A stretch of DNA of 64,000 nt from Megalonaias nervosa (lineage: Eukaryota > Mollusca > Bivalvia > Unionida > Unionidae). The stretch covers positions 1 through 64,000 of the forward strand of contig JAECUM010009388.1 in NCBI GenBank assembly GCA_016617855.1, written 5' to 3'. Below the pieces are notes generated by a model. It did not search any database, was not told the origin of the DNA, and saw nothing but the letters and a program-made list of their open reading frames with translations. Shown piece after piece: positions 21,565-30,679 of the stretch (its first letter is position 1; every line of letters begins with the position of its first letter). A program made the translations under genes and the position numbers.

Positions 21565-22111
21565 ATGTTATCAACAACGTTACAGCTTGAGTCATCACAG
21601 ACTTCAGCGGACAGTGAAAACTTCTCTGTTATTTGTAATCCACCAATCGAACTTGACAGCGATAAACAATACGAAATAAATTTAGTTTCAGCTACTGCTT
21701 GGCATGATATGGCAAATATCAAAACTAACTTAAATGACAATTTTACATTTCAATCAATTCAGCCAGCTTCTTCAATTTGGACTTCTGTCAAGATACAGCA
21801 AGGTTCTTACGTTACAGATCTAACTAAAGCAATAAAGTTATTAATTACAACTAAGGTTGATTCTGTATCAGATAATTTTGAGCTCATTCCAAAATATAAC
21901 ACACCGCGTGCTAGAATTTCTTTGAAAAACAGTTTAATTGTTGATTTCAGCACCACAAATAGCATCGGCACGTTGTTAGGATTTTCTCGAAAACAATACG
22001 GTTCTGAATCGCAAACTACTTCAATTTCATACGATGGCGAGTCACCAGTGAACATAACGGAAATAAATTCAATTTGAATTAATTGCTCCATTGCCAGCGG
22101 GTCGTATAAAG
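21565..22111 (+). pseudogene. Element B minor capsid (penton-like) protein, N-terminal part
   Basis: An open frame of 170 codons, then an in-frame TGA (22075) with the frame continuing to 22111. FSVICNPPIELDSDKQYEIN opens the jelly roll, with GSYVTDLTKAIKLLI and IGTLLGFSRK as further family landmarks. Single jelly-roll vertex protein. The gene is cut at 22111 by the insertion 22112-23433, and the C-terminal part resumes right after it. Confidence 0.85.
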
Positions 22112-23433
22112 TGTAACAAGATAACCGGGTTGGATTTCGGATTTATGAAAGAACACTTTTGATGGTGATACAAATACAATGTTTATTGATGAATGACATG
22201 AATGGAAGGAGAATTACGATTAATACGTGCGTGTATAAGATCCAAATATTGGACCAATTAACATAATCCGCACGAACCTAGTAATGCAACATAAATGTGA
22301 ATACAAATAAATGACCTTACACAGTGCAAAGACAAAGGTTAACGATTCACAGTAAATTCACACGACGAAAGGAATGATGTATTTAACTCAAATAGTAAAA
22401 ATTATGTAATTTAATTTCCCAAAGTAAAATGATGTATTCACTCAAATAGTGAAAAATGAGGTACTTTACTCAAATAGTAAAATGATGAAACGATGGGACA
22501 GATATCATACAAAATATCTTTACACTCCCAAAACACTGGGTATAACAAACCGCAAAATTAGCCCATGGCTAAAAGATTACATGTATGGAGTTACACAAAA
22601 CACTCCATCACTAGCATACTTGGCTACCAATCACACTGGTCAGTCAAGCAATCAGCAGTACAGGTAGTCACCGACCACCATTCAATTCCTTTGTCAATCA
22701 AGCAATCAGCGCCCACCAATCAATCAGCAACGCCAGATCACCTGCTACGTAACCAGCAACACACTGTTCTTTCAGCTCTATGGCTGCTATGGTCAGCTTT
22801 ACAGCTGCCATGGTCAACTTCTGTGGTCAGCTCTACAGCTGATACCTCGCCGACTCTGATCAGCTGAAATTAACTCTAACACCGTGTACTAAGAATGACA
22901 CTGGCATGTACGATAACACGTAATGACGTTATATACGGTAAGCTATACGAATTACATTATCGGCACAACATTACAAAGGAATAGACAGGTTCAGAAGCGA
23001 ACTTACCTGTGTCCGATAAGATTCCTAAGGTGCTAAACTTTTCTTAATAAAATGCCAAAGCCGGAGTTACATAAAACATATGCAAAAATAAACGTGTTAG
23101 TACAATAGTTATAACTTATTCACAAGAAATTAATAAATAACTTACATACCTCTACAGCTGAAGATGTGCAAGTCCTTAAGTAGACTGCTCACTGACAAGA
23201 CGTTTCGTAATGTAAAGATTTAGTCTTACGGTAAGGCATTTATACACAGACGATGCAGCCTACATCGTCTGTGCGCTGGAAGTATTCGGCTTTCCCTATT
23301 GAAAGCACTTCGCACTCACTTTTGAAATAATGTACAATATGCATAAATCACCCTCGGGTATCGTTGTACACAAAAAACGAAACCCGAGTACATGTATTTA
23401 ATAAATAAAGGGATTTATATAATTCCGTGACAG
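22112..23433. mobile_element. 1.32 kb non-coding insertion splitting the minor capsid gene
   Basis: It begins TGTAACAAG and ends GTGACAG, and TAAAG lies on both sides (22107-22111 and 23434-23438). TG...CA-like ends with a 5 bp duplication suggest a solo LTR; the final G does not fit exactly, so another non-autonomous element is possible. No protein frame is convincing. It has four imperfect copies of 'actcaaatagtaaaatgatg' (22393-22490), two strong hairpins near its right end, and aataaa signals at about 23399-23408. Its exact removal point is set by the two halves of the capsid gene. Confidence 0.7.
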
Positions 23434-23640
23434 TAAAGGTCAAAGGTAGTAAAGGTCAAACTATTTATTCTTTTAGTCCATATGTACCACCTGGATCGCT
23501 AATGCAAGTAAATCCAAGACAAATAATCTACTATCCTGTTAGTGTTGAAAACCAGCTATTTTCTATCACGATGTCACTGACTGATAAATCCGGCCGGCAG
23601 CTGAATCTTAATAACGAAATTGTAACATATTATCTGCACC
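23434..23640 (+). pseudogene. Element B minor capsid protein, C-terminal part
   Basis: The frame reads GQTIYSFSPYVPPGSLMQ, then IIYYPVSVENQL, then LTDKSGRQLNLNNEIVTYYL. These are the closing strands of the Polinton minor capsid protein (I/L-Y-S-F-x-P-x-V-P-P-G ... Y-x-P-V ... D-x-x-G-x-x-L-N). It is in the frame expected after the N-terminal part once the insertion is disregarded. The reading runs on without a stop into the next short gene. Confidence 0.85.
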
Positions 23641-23720
23641 TGAGGTCGGTCCACCAGTTAAATAATCACAGTAAGCTGGCTCACCAAAGTCAATTTTATC
23701 AGACAGTTTTGTATAACGAA

Positions 23721-24110
23721 ATGAAACAACGAAAAACTTATCACAGAAATATCGTAGGAGTTTTCTTTGGAAATATATTCTCTAAAATAATTGCAAATGT
23801 ACCTGGAATTGTAAAACAATAGCGCCGATTGCATTAGACGCATCAAAAGCTTTGCCACAGGAGCATCCTCTGCAGTAGGAACATCTTTTAGACATAAGAT
23901 TGTTGATAAAATTAAGGACGGACCACCGATACGCGACAGGGATATAAAAAACAAGCAATTTCTGAAATATCCCCAACATCAGAAACTACTAAGGCGTTGA
24001 TAAAAACGAGAAAACAACTGCTATCACCAGCCGACGAAGAAATTGTTAAGAAGCTGATGACACGAGCTAAACCTAAAATCAACATCCAATTATTTAATAA
24101 CTTTATATAA
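23721..24110 (+). pseudogene. Protein in the pVI position, element B
   Basis: Starting at ATG 23721 the protein is basic, then amphipathic (GVFFGNIFSKIIANVPGIV), stops at 23820 and is continued in other frames as an Ala/Ser/Gly-rich and then Lys-rich tail (LSPADEEIVKKLM). In related viruses the slot between minor and major capsid genes holds a membrane-active protein analogous to adenovirus pVI. The amphipathic N-terminal helix fits, but no direct homology can be claimed from sight. Confidence 0.45.
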
Positions 24111-24124
24111 TCGAGAACAATAAG

Positions 24125-25645
24125 ATGTCGATTAAAAATTACCTTGATCTCGCCGAGGAAGTAACGAGAGACGACTCGGCAACAGAATTCGAGTATATTG
24201 AATATATCGACGAAAACTCAAAATAACCTAACAAAGCTGGATTACGAACTTTTAACACAATAGACGAAGACGTGTTTCTATTGCCGCGTAAGGCTGTACT
24301 CGAAGTTCGAGGTGTAATTCAAGTAGATGCGAATTCTAAAATTGCACTTGTTAATAATGGATGGAGTTTGTTTAGAAGCGCTAGATATCAACTTGCTAAT
24401 CAAATTGTAGAAGATATTTCTATGCACTTGCCAGTTGCAAGTACAATTCTTAATGTGGTGTCGTTCAGCGACGACTACTCACGATCAGTAGCAACAAATA
24501 TGTTCTGGTATAACAACACTGGAACCGGGGATACCAATATAAGACTTAAAAGTTACTGCACCTGTTGCTGGTGCTAACTATGATGGAACTCTCACTAACA
24601 TTAATGAGTTTTTAAGGCCTCTCCATGCAAAATATGGAACAACTGCAGCAGCTGATAATGCAATAGCGAATGCTAGATCCGCACTAATAAATTTTTGCAA
24701 TGTTTTAAAACTAACCCAACAGCTATTGATGACAAGACAGAGGCAGTGCTAGCAAAAGCTCGGTACATTGCTGTTTTAATTAATGCTAGATCCAATTACA
24801 GTGATAGTTATCTAAAGAGAATTGCTTTGACAGATAGTTCACATCAGATAACAATCATGCTGCCGCTTAGCACAATATTCGGATTTTGTAGAGACTATAA
24901 TAAGGTATTTCTTGGAATGAAACATATATATATATACTTGATCGAGCTGATCAGAACGACTGTCTGTTGAAATCTGATGCTACTTCTGATGGTGCGTTTG
25001 TAATTTCACGACTGGCGTTGTGGATGCCACGTGTTGTTCCGTCGATAGATAAATTGATAGAAACTGAGACAATGCTGACCGCTTATAGCAGAAAAATTTA
25101 CTTTGAACAGAACAAGATTTATCAAATTGCAGTACCAAACACAACAAAATAACACATGGCGCATAACAACAGCGCCAAGCGAACAGTTGCCAAGGCATGT
25201 ATTTATTGTGTTTCAACGACAGAATAGACGTGGAGATCAGCTTCAAAACAATTAAATTTTCGACAGCGCTGATGCCAGACGAATATTTGTCAGAATAAAT
25301 TCTAAGCAGTTTCCCGAACGAGCGATCGAATCTAGTTTCACAGCTGGAGCTGATAGAAACGTTTCTAGCGCTTATATGTATCTCATGGAACCTATGCAAA
25401 AATATCAGTATGCTGACAGTGGATATCAAATTTCAATCGAAGAGTTTGGAACTCTTTATCAAATATTTCACTTTGATGTCAGTAAGAATAGTGAACAAGC
25501 TATTGGATCGACGTCAGACATTGAAGTTACGTGGACATTTGGACAGGCTCAAGAAGCTATTAATTATTATGCTTACGCTCTAATTGTATCTGACAGATTC
25601 TTAACGATAGATTCTACCAAGGGCAGGATGACCGTCCAAGTTTGA
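24125..25645 (+). pseudogene. Element B major capsid protein (double jelly roll)
   Basis: About 507 codons, close to family size. N-terminal FEYIEYIDEN, an in-frame TAA, then VFLLPRKAVLEVRG and VNNGWSLFRSARYQLANQIVE, the diagnostic first jelly-roll segment. The middle has LPLSTIFGFCRDYNKVFLGMK, a family landmark. The C-terminal jelly roll is open from 25376 (YMYLMEPMQKYQYADSGYQI to DSTKGRMTVQV). Frameshifts lie near 24550, 24690, 24930, 25150 and 25250. It builds the hexameric capsid shell. A minus-strand open frame opposite (24980-25429) is a shadow. Confidence 0.9.
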
Positions 25646-25660
25646 ATGTGGGTGGTATAA

Positions 25661-25782
25661 CTTTATCAAACAAGCGGTGAAGTGTATTCATTTCCTGATC
25701 GAAAATTACTACCAGCGTTAGGTCCTTTGCACTTGGGTTACAATTTTATCAGAAAAGCGTGCGGAATGTATTGATCTCCTAA
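25661..25782. promoter_or_regulatory. Direct repeat of ~47 bp upstream of the core-like gene
   Basis: Two imperfect copies (about 25661-25707 and 25735-25782) share 'tttatca-a-aagcg' and 'tgtattnatntcctnan', 74 bases apart, in the only sizeable gap between the major capsid gene and the next gene. A duplicated promoter or processing signal is the simplest reading. Confidence 0.4.
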
Positions 25783-25839
25783 CAAGCGGCAGAATTAGTG
25801 CAACACAAATTTTGTCCAGCAGAAGGAAATAAATACAGA

Positions 25840-26250
25840 ATGAAATACATTGTGCATGAAGTGAATTTATCACCGGGACAAGTTAAAAAATTAACACAAT
25901 ATGTTGTTAAACGACAGTCTGTTTTGCTTAAGATAGATTTCGGAACCCCGAGTGCTGACGTTTTGCCAGCAAAACACAGCGGTAAAATCAATAAAATAGG
26001 ACAGAAAAGACCTTTTATTTTAAATTTATCATCGGCGCAAGTTCCTGCAGTGCAAGCAATCCGTGATGGTTTTCTGGGACCTGCATTGGCAACTATTACA
26101 AAAACGGTGCTACCCAAAGTACTGCCAGTACTGAGTACGTTGGGGATAGCTACTGCCTCGGGCGCCGTATCCAGAGCCAGGAAGATGGCTGTGTCGGGTG
26201 ACGGTATCATACAGTTAGTGCAGCAAGTAAAGCATTTCACTTTTGTCTAA
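25840..26250 (+). CDS. Core/membrane-associated virion protein of Polinton type
   Basis: The ATG at 25840 is chosen over the upstream GTG because the family-like part starts MKYIVHEVNLSPGQVKKLTQ. A second related segment (FILNLSSAQVPAVQAIRDGF) follows about 60 residues later. A hydrophobic Gly/Ala/Leu stretch (LPKVLPVLSTLGIATASG) is in the C-terminal third. The repeated L-(T/S)-x-x-Q-(V/I)-x-x-(L/A) unit is shared by small Polinton/adintovirus virion proteins. This is one of the few frames without damage (about 136 codons). Confidence 0.6.
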   Translation: MKYIVHEVNLSPGQVKKLTQYVVKRQSVLLKIDFGTPSADVLPAKHSGKINKIGQKRPFILNLSSAQVPAVQAIRDGFLGPALATITKTVLPKVLPVLSTLGIATASGAVSRARKMAVSGDGIIQLVQQVKHFTFV

Positions 26251-26266
26251 CGATCATAAATAAAAA

Positions 26267-26461
26267 ATGCCTAAATCGCTAGCAATTTCAAGTAAAACAC
26301 GCAGGGTTCAGAAATGTAAAGCAGCAAAGAAACGTAAAACAACTAAAAAAAAACCGACGAATTGGAAAGCTATCCAAGGTGGATTCATAGGTCCGTTGCT
26401 AGCAGGAATAGCGGGAAGTCTACTTCCCAATCTGCTGGGGATAGGGTGTGGGAGATACTAA
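26267..26461 (+). CDS. Small basic protein with hydrophobic C-terminus
   Basis: An intact 64-codon frame 17 bases after the preceding gene. The first half is strongly basic (KKRKTTKKKPTNWK); the second half is a Gly/Leu-rich hydrophobic segment (GGFIGPLLAGIAGSLLPNLL). The layout of nuclear-localisation-like basic tail plus amphipathic or membrane helix is common in small core proteins of this virus group. The hydrophobic segment resembles that of its upstream neighbour. Specific role unknown. Confidence 0.55.
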   Translation: MPKSLAISSKTRRVQKCKAAKKRKTTKKKPTNWKAIQGGFIGPLLAGIAGSLLPNLLGIGCGRY

Positions 26462-26481
26462 TGCTACCAGGTATCAGCAGG

Positions 26482-26928
26482 TAGATTGCTCTGTGATCCA
26501 TCCGTTGAGCAACTTTGAGATCTTACATAAATTGACAGATGTCAGGAGTATTTTCTAAGATGAGTTATCACTTCAACCTGGAGGGAGAATTTGTGATATA
26601 AATATTCAAAATTTCAACGATGGATCTGGCACGCACTGGGTAGCTTTTTATAAAAACGATTATTTTATTTCGTTTGGGCTGCCGCCAAGTGATATTATCA
26701 AACAGTACGTGCTAGCGTCCCAAAAGTACCACAAAAAAAAATCAATTATTTGTCTAATCAACTACAGCCAGTTGGAACTGCAGCTTGTGGATATTACTGC
26801 GTTATGTTTATCAAACAAATGTCCCAGTCCTTTGGACTGATGATTTTCTGAAATTTATATTACAATACACACCTAAACCAAGTCTGGAAAACGACAAAAT
26901 TGCAATTTTATCTAATAAGCAATTATAA
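26482..26928 (+). pseudogene. Adenain-type maturation cysteine protease, broken
   Basis: The frame has PLSNFEILHKL at the N-terminus, DGSGTHWVAFYKND with the catalytic His, YFISFGLPPSDIIKQYV, and after a frameshift near 26735 QPVGTAACGYYCVMFI with the catalytic Cys. Family members read Y-F-D-S-F-G where this has YFISFG, so the conserved Asp is replaced by Ile. An in-frame stop lies near residue 29. About 148 codons, somewhat shorter than adenain. The enzyme cleaves virion precursor proteins in this group. Confidence 0.8.
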
Positions 26929-26930
26929 AA

Positions 26931-27134
26931 ATGACCACATATTGCCTGAAATACAGAAGTAAAACGGAAACTACAAATGAAACTACGGAAACTACTAGGA
27001 ATAACCGACTAATGCTGAGAAGTATTTGTGCTGCCTGTGGTCGGACAAAGAGTATGCTTCTCAAACGTGATTCACTATTACCTGGAGATCAGGGTATGCC
27101 AACAATTTCTAATACTATTTTAGTCGACGATTAA
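26931..27134 (+). CDS. Small zinc-ribbon protein (DUF5679-like)
   Basis: An intact 67-codon frame two bases after the protease stop. It starts MTTYCLKYRSKTETTNET and has NRLMLRSICAACGRTKS. The family usually has two CxxC knuckles; here the first is C-x-x-Y, so one zinc ligand is lost, while the second (CAACG) is kept. Element A carries its equivalent on the minus strand beside the ATPase. Role unknown; nucleic-acid binding is a guess. Confidence 0.6.
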   Translation: MTTYCLKYRSKTETTNETTETTRNNRLMLRSICAACGRTKSMLLKRDSLLPGDQGMPTISNTILVDD

Positions 27135-27146
27135 GTTATAACAAAA

Positions 27147-28573
27147 ATGCAAGGCCAGTTTGCAAGCAAAGCGTTTACATGTGAAGCTGACCACGATCTA
27201 TGTCTCGAGCAAGATAAAATAGTAACGCACTGCCAGTGTTGCAATCAACGGGCTGTAATCGGATCCGGCTTAGATATTCACAAGTTAATTGGTAAATTAC
27301 TAAAACCTAAACATAGATGGACCCTACCACGCCACGAGTATACAGGTCGATGGAATCCACTCGACAAACAACTTGATCAAAATGACACTCCTATGCCCGG
27401 GGAGGAGCCGTACAATCAAGTCGACGCAATCGCAATGCGACATGATATATGTTACTGTTACAATGAAAATGATAAATCTGGTTGCGACTGTATTATGCTC
27501 GATGAGCTAAGCGATATGAGACCGAAGGGAATAAGGGAGCGAATTGATCGTAAGCTAGTACAAGGTATAATTGAAGCGCAATATAAACTGGGGCTTGGAA
27601 AGCCCCGACTCGGCGGAACGCAAAGCATTCTGGCGCATGCACCTCAGGCGCGACTCGGTAAATATGTACGTTCTGACGATGGAGTGCAGAGCGGTCTCGC
27701 ACATGAATTTCACAAACCTGAAAAAAAGTTTCCTTGAAGAAACGTTGTCGCAAGCTCAACTGATGATATATGGGCAATAGATCTAGCTGATATGTCACAC
27801 GTTGCAAAGCATAATGACAATAAAAGGTACCTGATGAATATAGTTTATATTTTTAGTAAATACGCGTTTAGTGTGCCTGTTATAGATAAAACATGTAAGT
27901 ATATAACCGTTTTGTTGAGAGAGATTATTGTCATGACGGAAAGAAAACCAAATAGTGTATGAACATACCACGGAGCGGAGATTTAAATAAACAATTCAGT
28001 CAGTTTCCGGAACAGAATAACATCACCAAATACATCACAGGGAATGAAGGGAAAAGTGTCATCGTCGAGAGGTTTAATCGTACGCTAAAAGAGAAGATTC
28101 ACAAGCAACTTACAGCCAAAACACTAACAGATATGTCGATGGTCTGTCGAAGATTATTTCAGATTATAATAAAACAACATAAAACAATTGGAATGTCACC
28201 AAATGAAGCTATCAATAACCTACTACTGGTGAACGAGAATATGTACCGAAGACAGAAGTTTAGTGTGGGTGATAGAGTTAGAATTTCGTTAGTGAAGAAG
28301 ACGTTTGAAAAAGGATTCACTCCTACCTAGTCCGAGGAAGTATTTGTTGTGGACAAAATTTTAACAATACCTGTAATTTACAAGCTGAAAGATTCAGCAG
28401 AAGAAGAGATTGCTGGAAGTTTCTACTAACAGTAGCTACAGCGGACAGAGCAAGATATATTTGTTATCGAGCGAGTGATAGCAAGAAAAGGAAAGAAAAG
28501 TTTGGTCAAATGGAGAGGATACGGAGACAGTTTTAATAGCTGGATACCAACTAGTGAAACCAAAAATCCTTGA
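27147..28573 (+). pseudogene. PLA2-integrase fusion protein with chromodomain
   Basis: Residues 1-150 form a PLA2-like domain: YTGRWNPLDKQL in the calcium-loop position and AMRHDICYCY with the catalytic His-Asp. The same frame runs into the integrase (HEFHKPEKKFP, stop at 27735, then STDDIWAIDLADMSHV with the first catalytic Asp). The second acidic site is TYHGAEI where the family has T-D-x-G-x-E-F, so Asp is replaced by Tyr and a stop follows. VIVERFNRTLKEK holds the Glu. The end has an SH3-like segment (KFSVGDRVRISLVKK) and a chromodomain (VIERVIARKGKKSLVKWRGY ... FNSWIP). PLA2-integrase fusion is, as I recall, normal for Polinton relatives. Integration would be dead here. Confidence 0.85.
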
Positions 28574-28589
28574 TTAGATCGCGTGATGC

Positions 28590-29177
28590 ACAGCATCCAA
28601 CGATCCAGTTACAATAAATCTATTCGTATTTCAAAAGGATCGACTTGCATTTCACTGGCCTAAACAACGATATCAAATATTCTCTTCGTGTTTTTGTAAG
28701 TGCGCACTCTCCCATCAAGTTAAATATCTTCACAAACAGAAAATCAAATTTAATATTTTTCGACGACCATAAACTTCTAGCTGTCCACGGTTCATAAATG
28801 GCCTTAACAACTCCCAGAATATATGATTCTCAGAGACAGTAAAATTAAACCTTTTATCTTCTTAGCGAGGTGATATTTTACGTTATTAACTGGCTCGTCT
28901 TGAGGTGCAATACCTGGCTAATCTGCACATTTATCCTCAATATGTTTCTAGATCAAAGCACCCCGAGTGTAAAAAAAAAAATCTGATTCTTAGAATCCTG
29001 ATGTGCTGCAGTAATTAGATTTCTAACAATCTGTTTTGCATGCTGACTGTCAATTTTGGAATTCGTCAAATTCTTATTCGCTGGCTGATTCGCCCTATCA
29101 CGAACAAAAAAATCATTGTAAGAATCTACGAGTCTTTTCGCAAAACAAGAAATTTGTTTGAGACATCTTATACACAA
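28590..29177 (-). pseudogene. Unknown minus-strand gene of element B
   Basis: The open part (29177-28953) starts MCIRCLKQISCFAKRL and continues by frameshifts through protein-like runs such as VNNVKYHLAKKIKG to about 28590. The Lys-rich, helical content looks like one protein of about 190 residues. It is convergent with the integrase gene. I do not recognise it. A plus-strand open frame at 29040-29312 overlaps it in part. Confidence 0.4.
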
Positions 29178-29203
29178 GACTTTTATATAAATTATTGTAA
29201 TAA

Positions 29204-29412
29204 AATGCCGGACGAAATAAGAAGAATAGTCAGAGCTAAAATTTTAAATATGAACTTCTTATTCGACGCTGACAAGTTGTTTATGAGCAATCCAAAAACA
29301 GAAAAAAAGTAGGTGAATTTTCTCTTCGAATACGATCCTCACTCAGCGTTTGATGTGCTACCGACAGATTCGGAGGTATCAGAACTTGAGAAATATAAAA
29401 CAAATATTTGTT
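29204..29412 (+). pseudogene. Small unknown plus-strand frame
   Basis: From ATG 29204 (MPDEIRRIVRAKILNMN) the frame runs to TAG at 29310 and reads on in the same frame with acidic protein-like sequence (FEYDPHSAFDVLPTDSEVSE) to a second stop near 29412. Charged composition fits the neighbouring genes. Family unknown. Confidence 0.35.
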
Positions 29413-29556
29413 AGATATGATAGAGACACTGTTTTGAAATGGACTCACTGCTGTTTGACAAGGGAAATTCTAAAAAATATTCTGAAAATTGATATATAAT
29501 GGAGTGCTTCGGGTGCAAAGCACACTGCAATCGCAATTTTATGTTAATTATCAAAT

Positions 29557-29826
29557 ATGGACAGATTTGTTACTCGAGCTAATATTATAAATCCCTTTCA
29601 TCTGGAAGAGGTTATAAGAAATATGTTCCGCGGTGACAATAACGTTGTAGCTCGCTTTGATGTAGAAAGAGAAAAAAATAATTTGATTTTGTTAAACAGT
29701 ATAGAACTTGATCATATACTTCGACATGGAAAGATATTTGTCGAATACGACAAGGAAACCTTAAATAAATATCTCAATTACTGCTTGACAAATAGTGAGG
29801 TAGCAAATATTTTAAAAAGCAGGTGA
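29557..29826 (+). CDS. Unknown element B protein, intact 89 codons
   Basis: An undamaged frame from MDRFVTRANIINPFHLEEVI to VANILKSR, mixed charged and hydrophobic, likely alpha/beta. Its last 15 bases overlap the end of the opposite-strand HNH gene. Integrity among broken neighbours suggests it was a real gene. No motif recognised. Confidence 0.4.
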   Translation: MDRFVTRANIINPFHLEEVIRNMFRGDNNVVARFDVEREKNNLILLNSIELDHILRHGKIFVEYDKETLNKYLNYCLTNSEVANILKSR

Positions 29827-30504
29827 TTCATATCGAAAGAAGATTTTGTCAAATGTTGTTCTTGACGTGGTAGATTTTTGTGTTCCATTAGCAGCAAATC
29901 TGATTGATGATTTATTAATATTAAAATACTTTGAAGCTGATGTAATAGAAGGAAACGACATATCTTCTTTAGTTTCAGAGTTAGTTGATAATACCGGTCT
30001 TAGAATTTTAAAATTGTTAGGATTTCCAGCATTACATCGTCTTACGTTTTCTTGTTGTGTTACAAGGTCTAAATTCTGAAGTCTGTTATCGTTTTTAATT
30101 CCCTTTTTTATGATCCGCAACTAATCCATCAGAAATCAAACAGTTAAAACTTTCAAATACAAGCTGGTGTGAGAAATATCTAACATAATCACTGTTAGTT
30201 CCACGGATCATTACACTTAAGTAACCTTGATTTCCAAAACTTCCATCACTTTTCTTTGTTTTAATATTGCTAATAATTCCTGTAAGGACAAGTTGCTGAT
30301 GTTATTGTCTGTTACACTGCCGTTTACTTGATAGACTCTCATTCCGTCTGGAATCTCTTCACAAAACAGCGAGTAAATAAGGTCCTTGATTAACATCTCG
30401 GTATACTCAGTATCATCAGCACCTTTCACTTTTATCCTATAACCAGCTGGAGTTCGAATCCCAAACGAAGCCTTAATTTTAAGATTAATCACCGTTCCTA
30501 ACAT
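29812..30504 (-). pseudogene. HNH homing-type endonuclease, two frameshifts
   Basis: From ATG 30504 a beta-rich N-terminal part contains a degenerate first HNH-like unit (IPDGMRVYQVNG ... DNNISNLSLQ). After a frameshift near 30230 comes FSHQLVFESFNCLISDG with LVADHKKG; after a second frameshift near 30105 comes NDNRLQNLDLVTQQENVRR. Together these make the H-x-L-V-x-x-x-F ... D-H-x-x-G-(N) ... D-N-R-L-x-N-L motif of HNH endonucleases of homing genes. The C-terminal part (FPSITSASKYFNINKSSIRF) resembles the IENR1/NUMOD1 DNA-binding repeat. About 230 codons. It is antisense to the adjacent replication genes. The first unit may once have been a second catalytic domain. Confidence 0.75.
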
Positions 30505-30679
30505 ATTACTGCATAGCAGTTGTACTTATCGTGGACGTAGAATATCTCCTGCTCACTGACTATTGGTATGAGTCCATTAAGCATAACTTTGCTCATGTTA
30601 TACAATAGCAATTTTGTTTCTTTAATTGACAAATTTCACAGCACACTCAATAAAAGAAATATAAAACAGCAGATATAGG

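Noticed and set aside
24980..25429. 149-codon minus-strand frame
   Set aside because: Shadow of the major capsid gene, whose plus-strand frames carry the family motifs.
25779..26240. 153-codon minus-strand frame with many Cys
   Set aside because: Exact shadow of the intact plus-strand core-like gene.
29846..30079. Plus-strand frame opposite the endonuclease gene
   Set aside because: The minus strand there carries the HNH residues; the plus frame has no motif.
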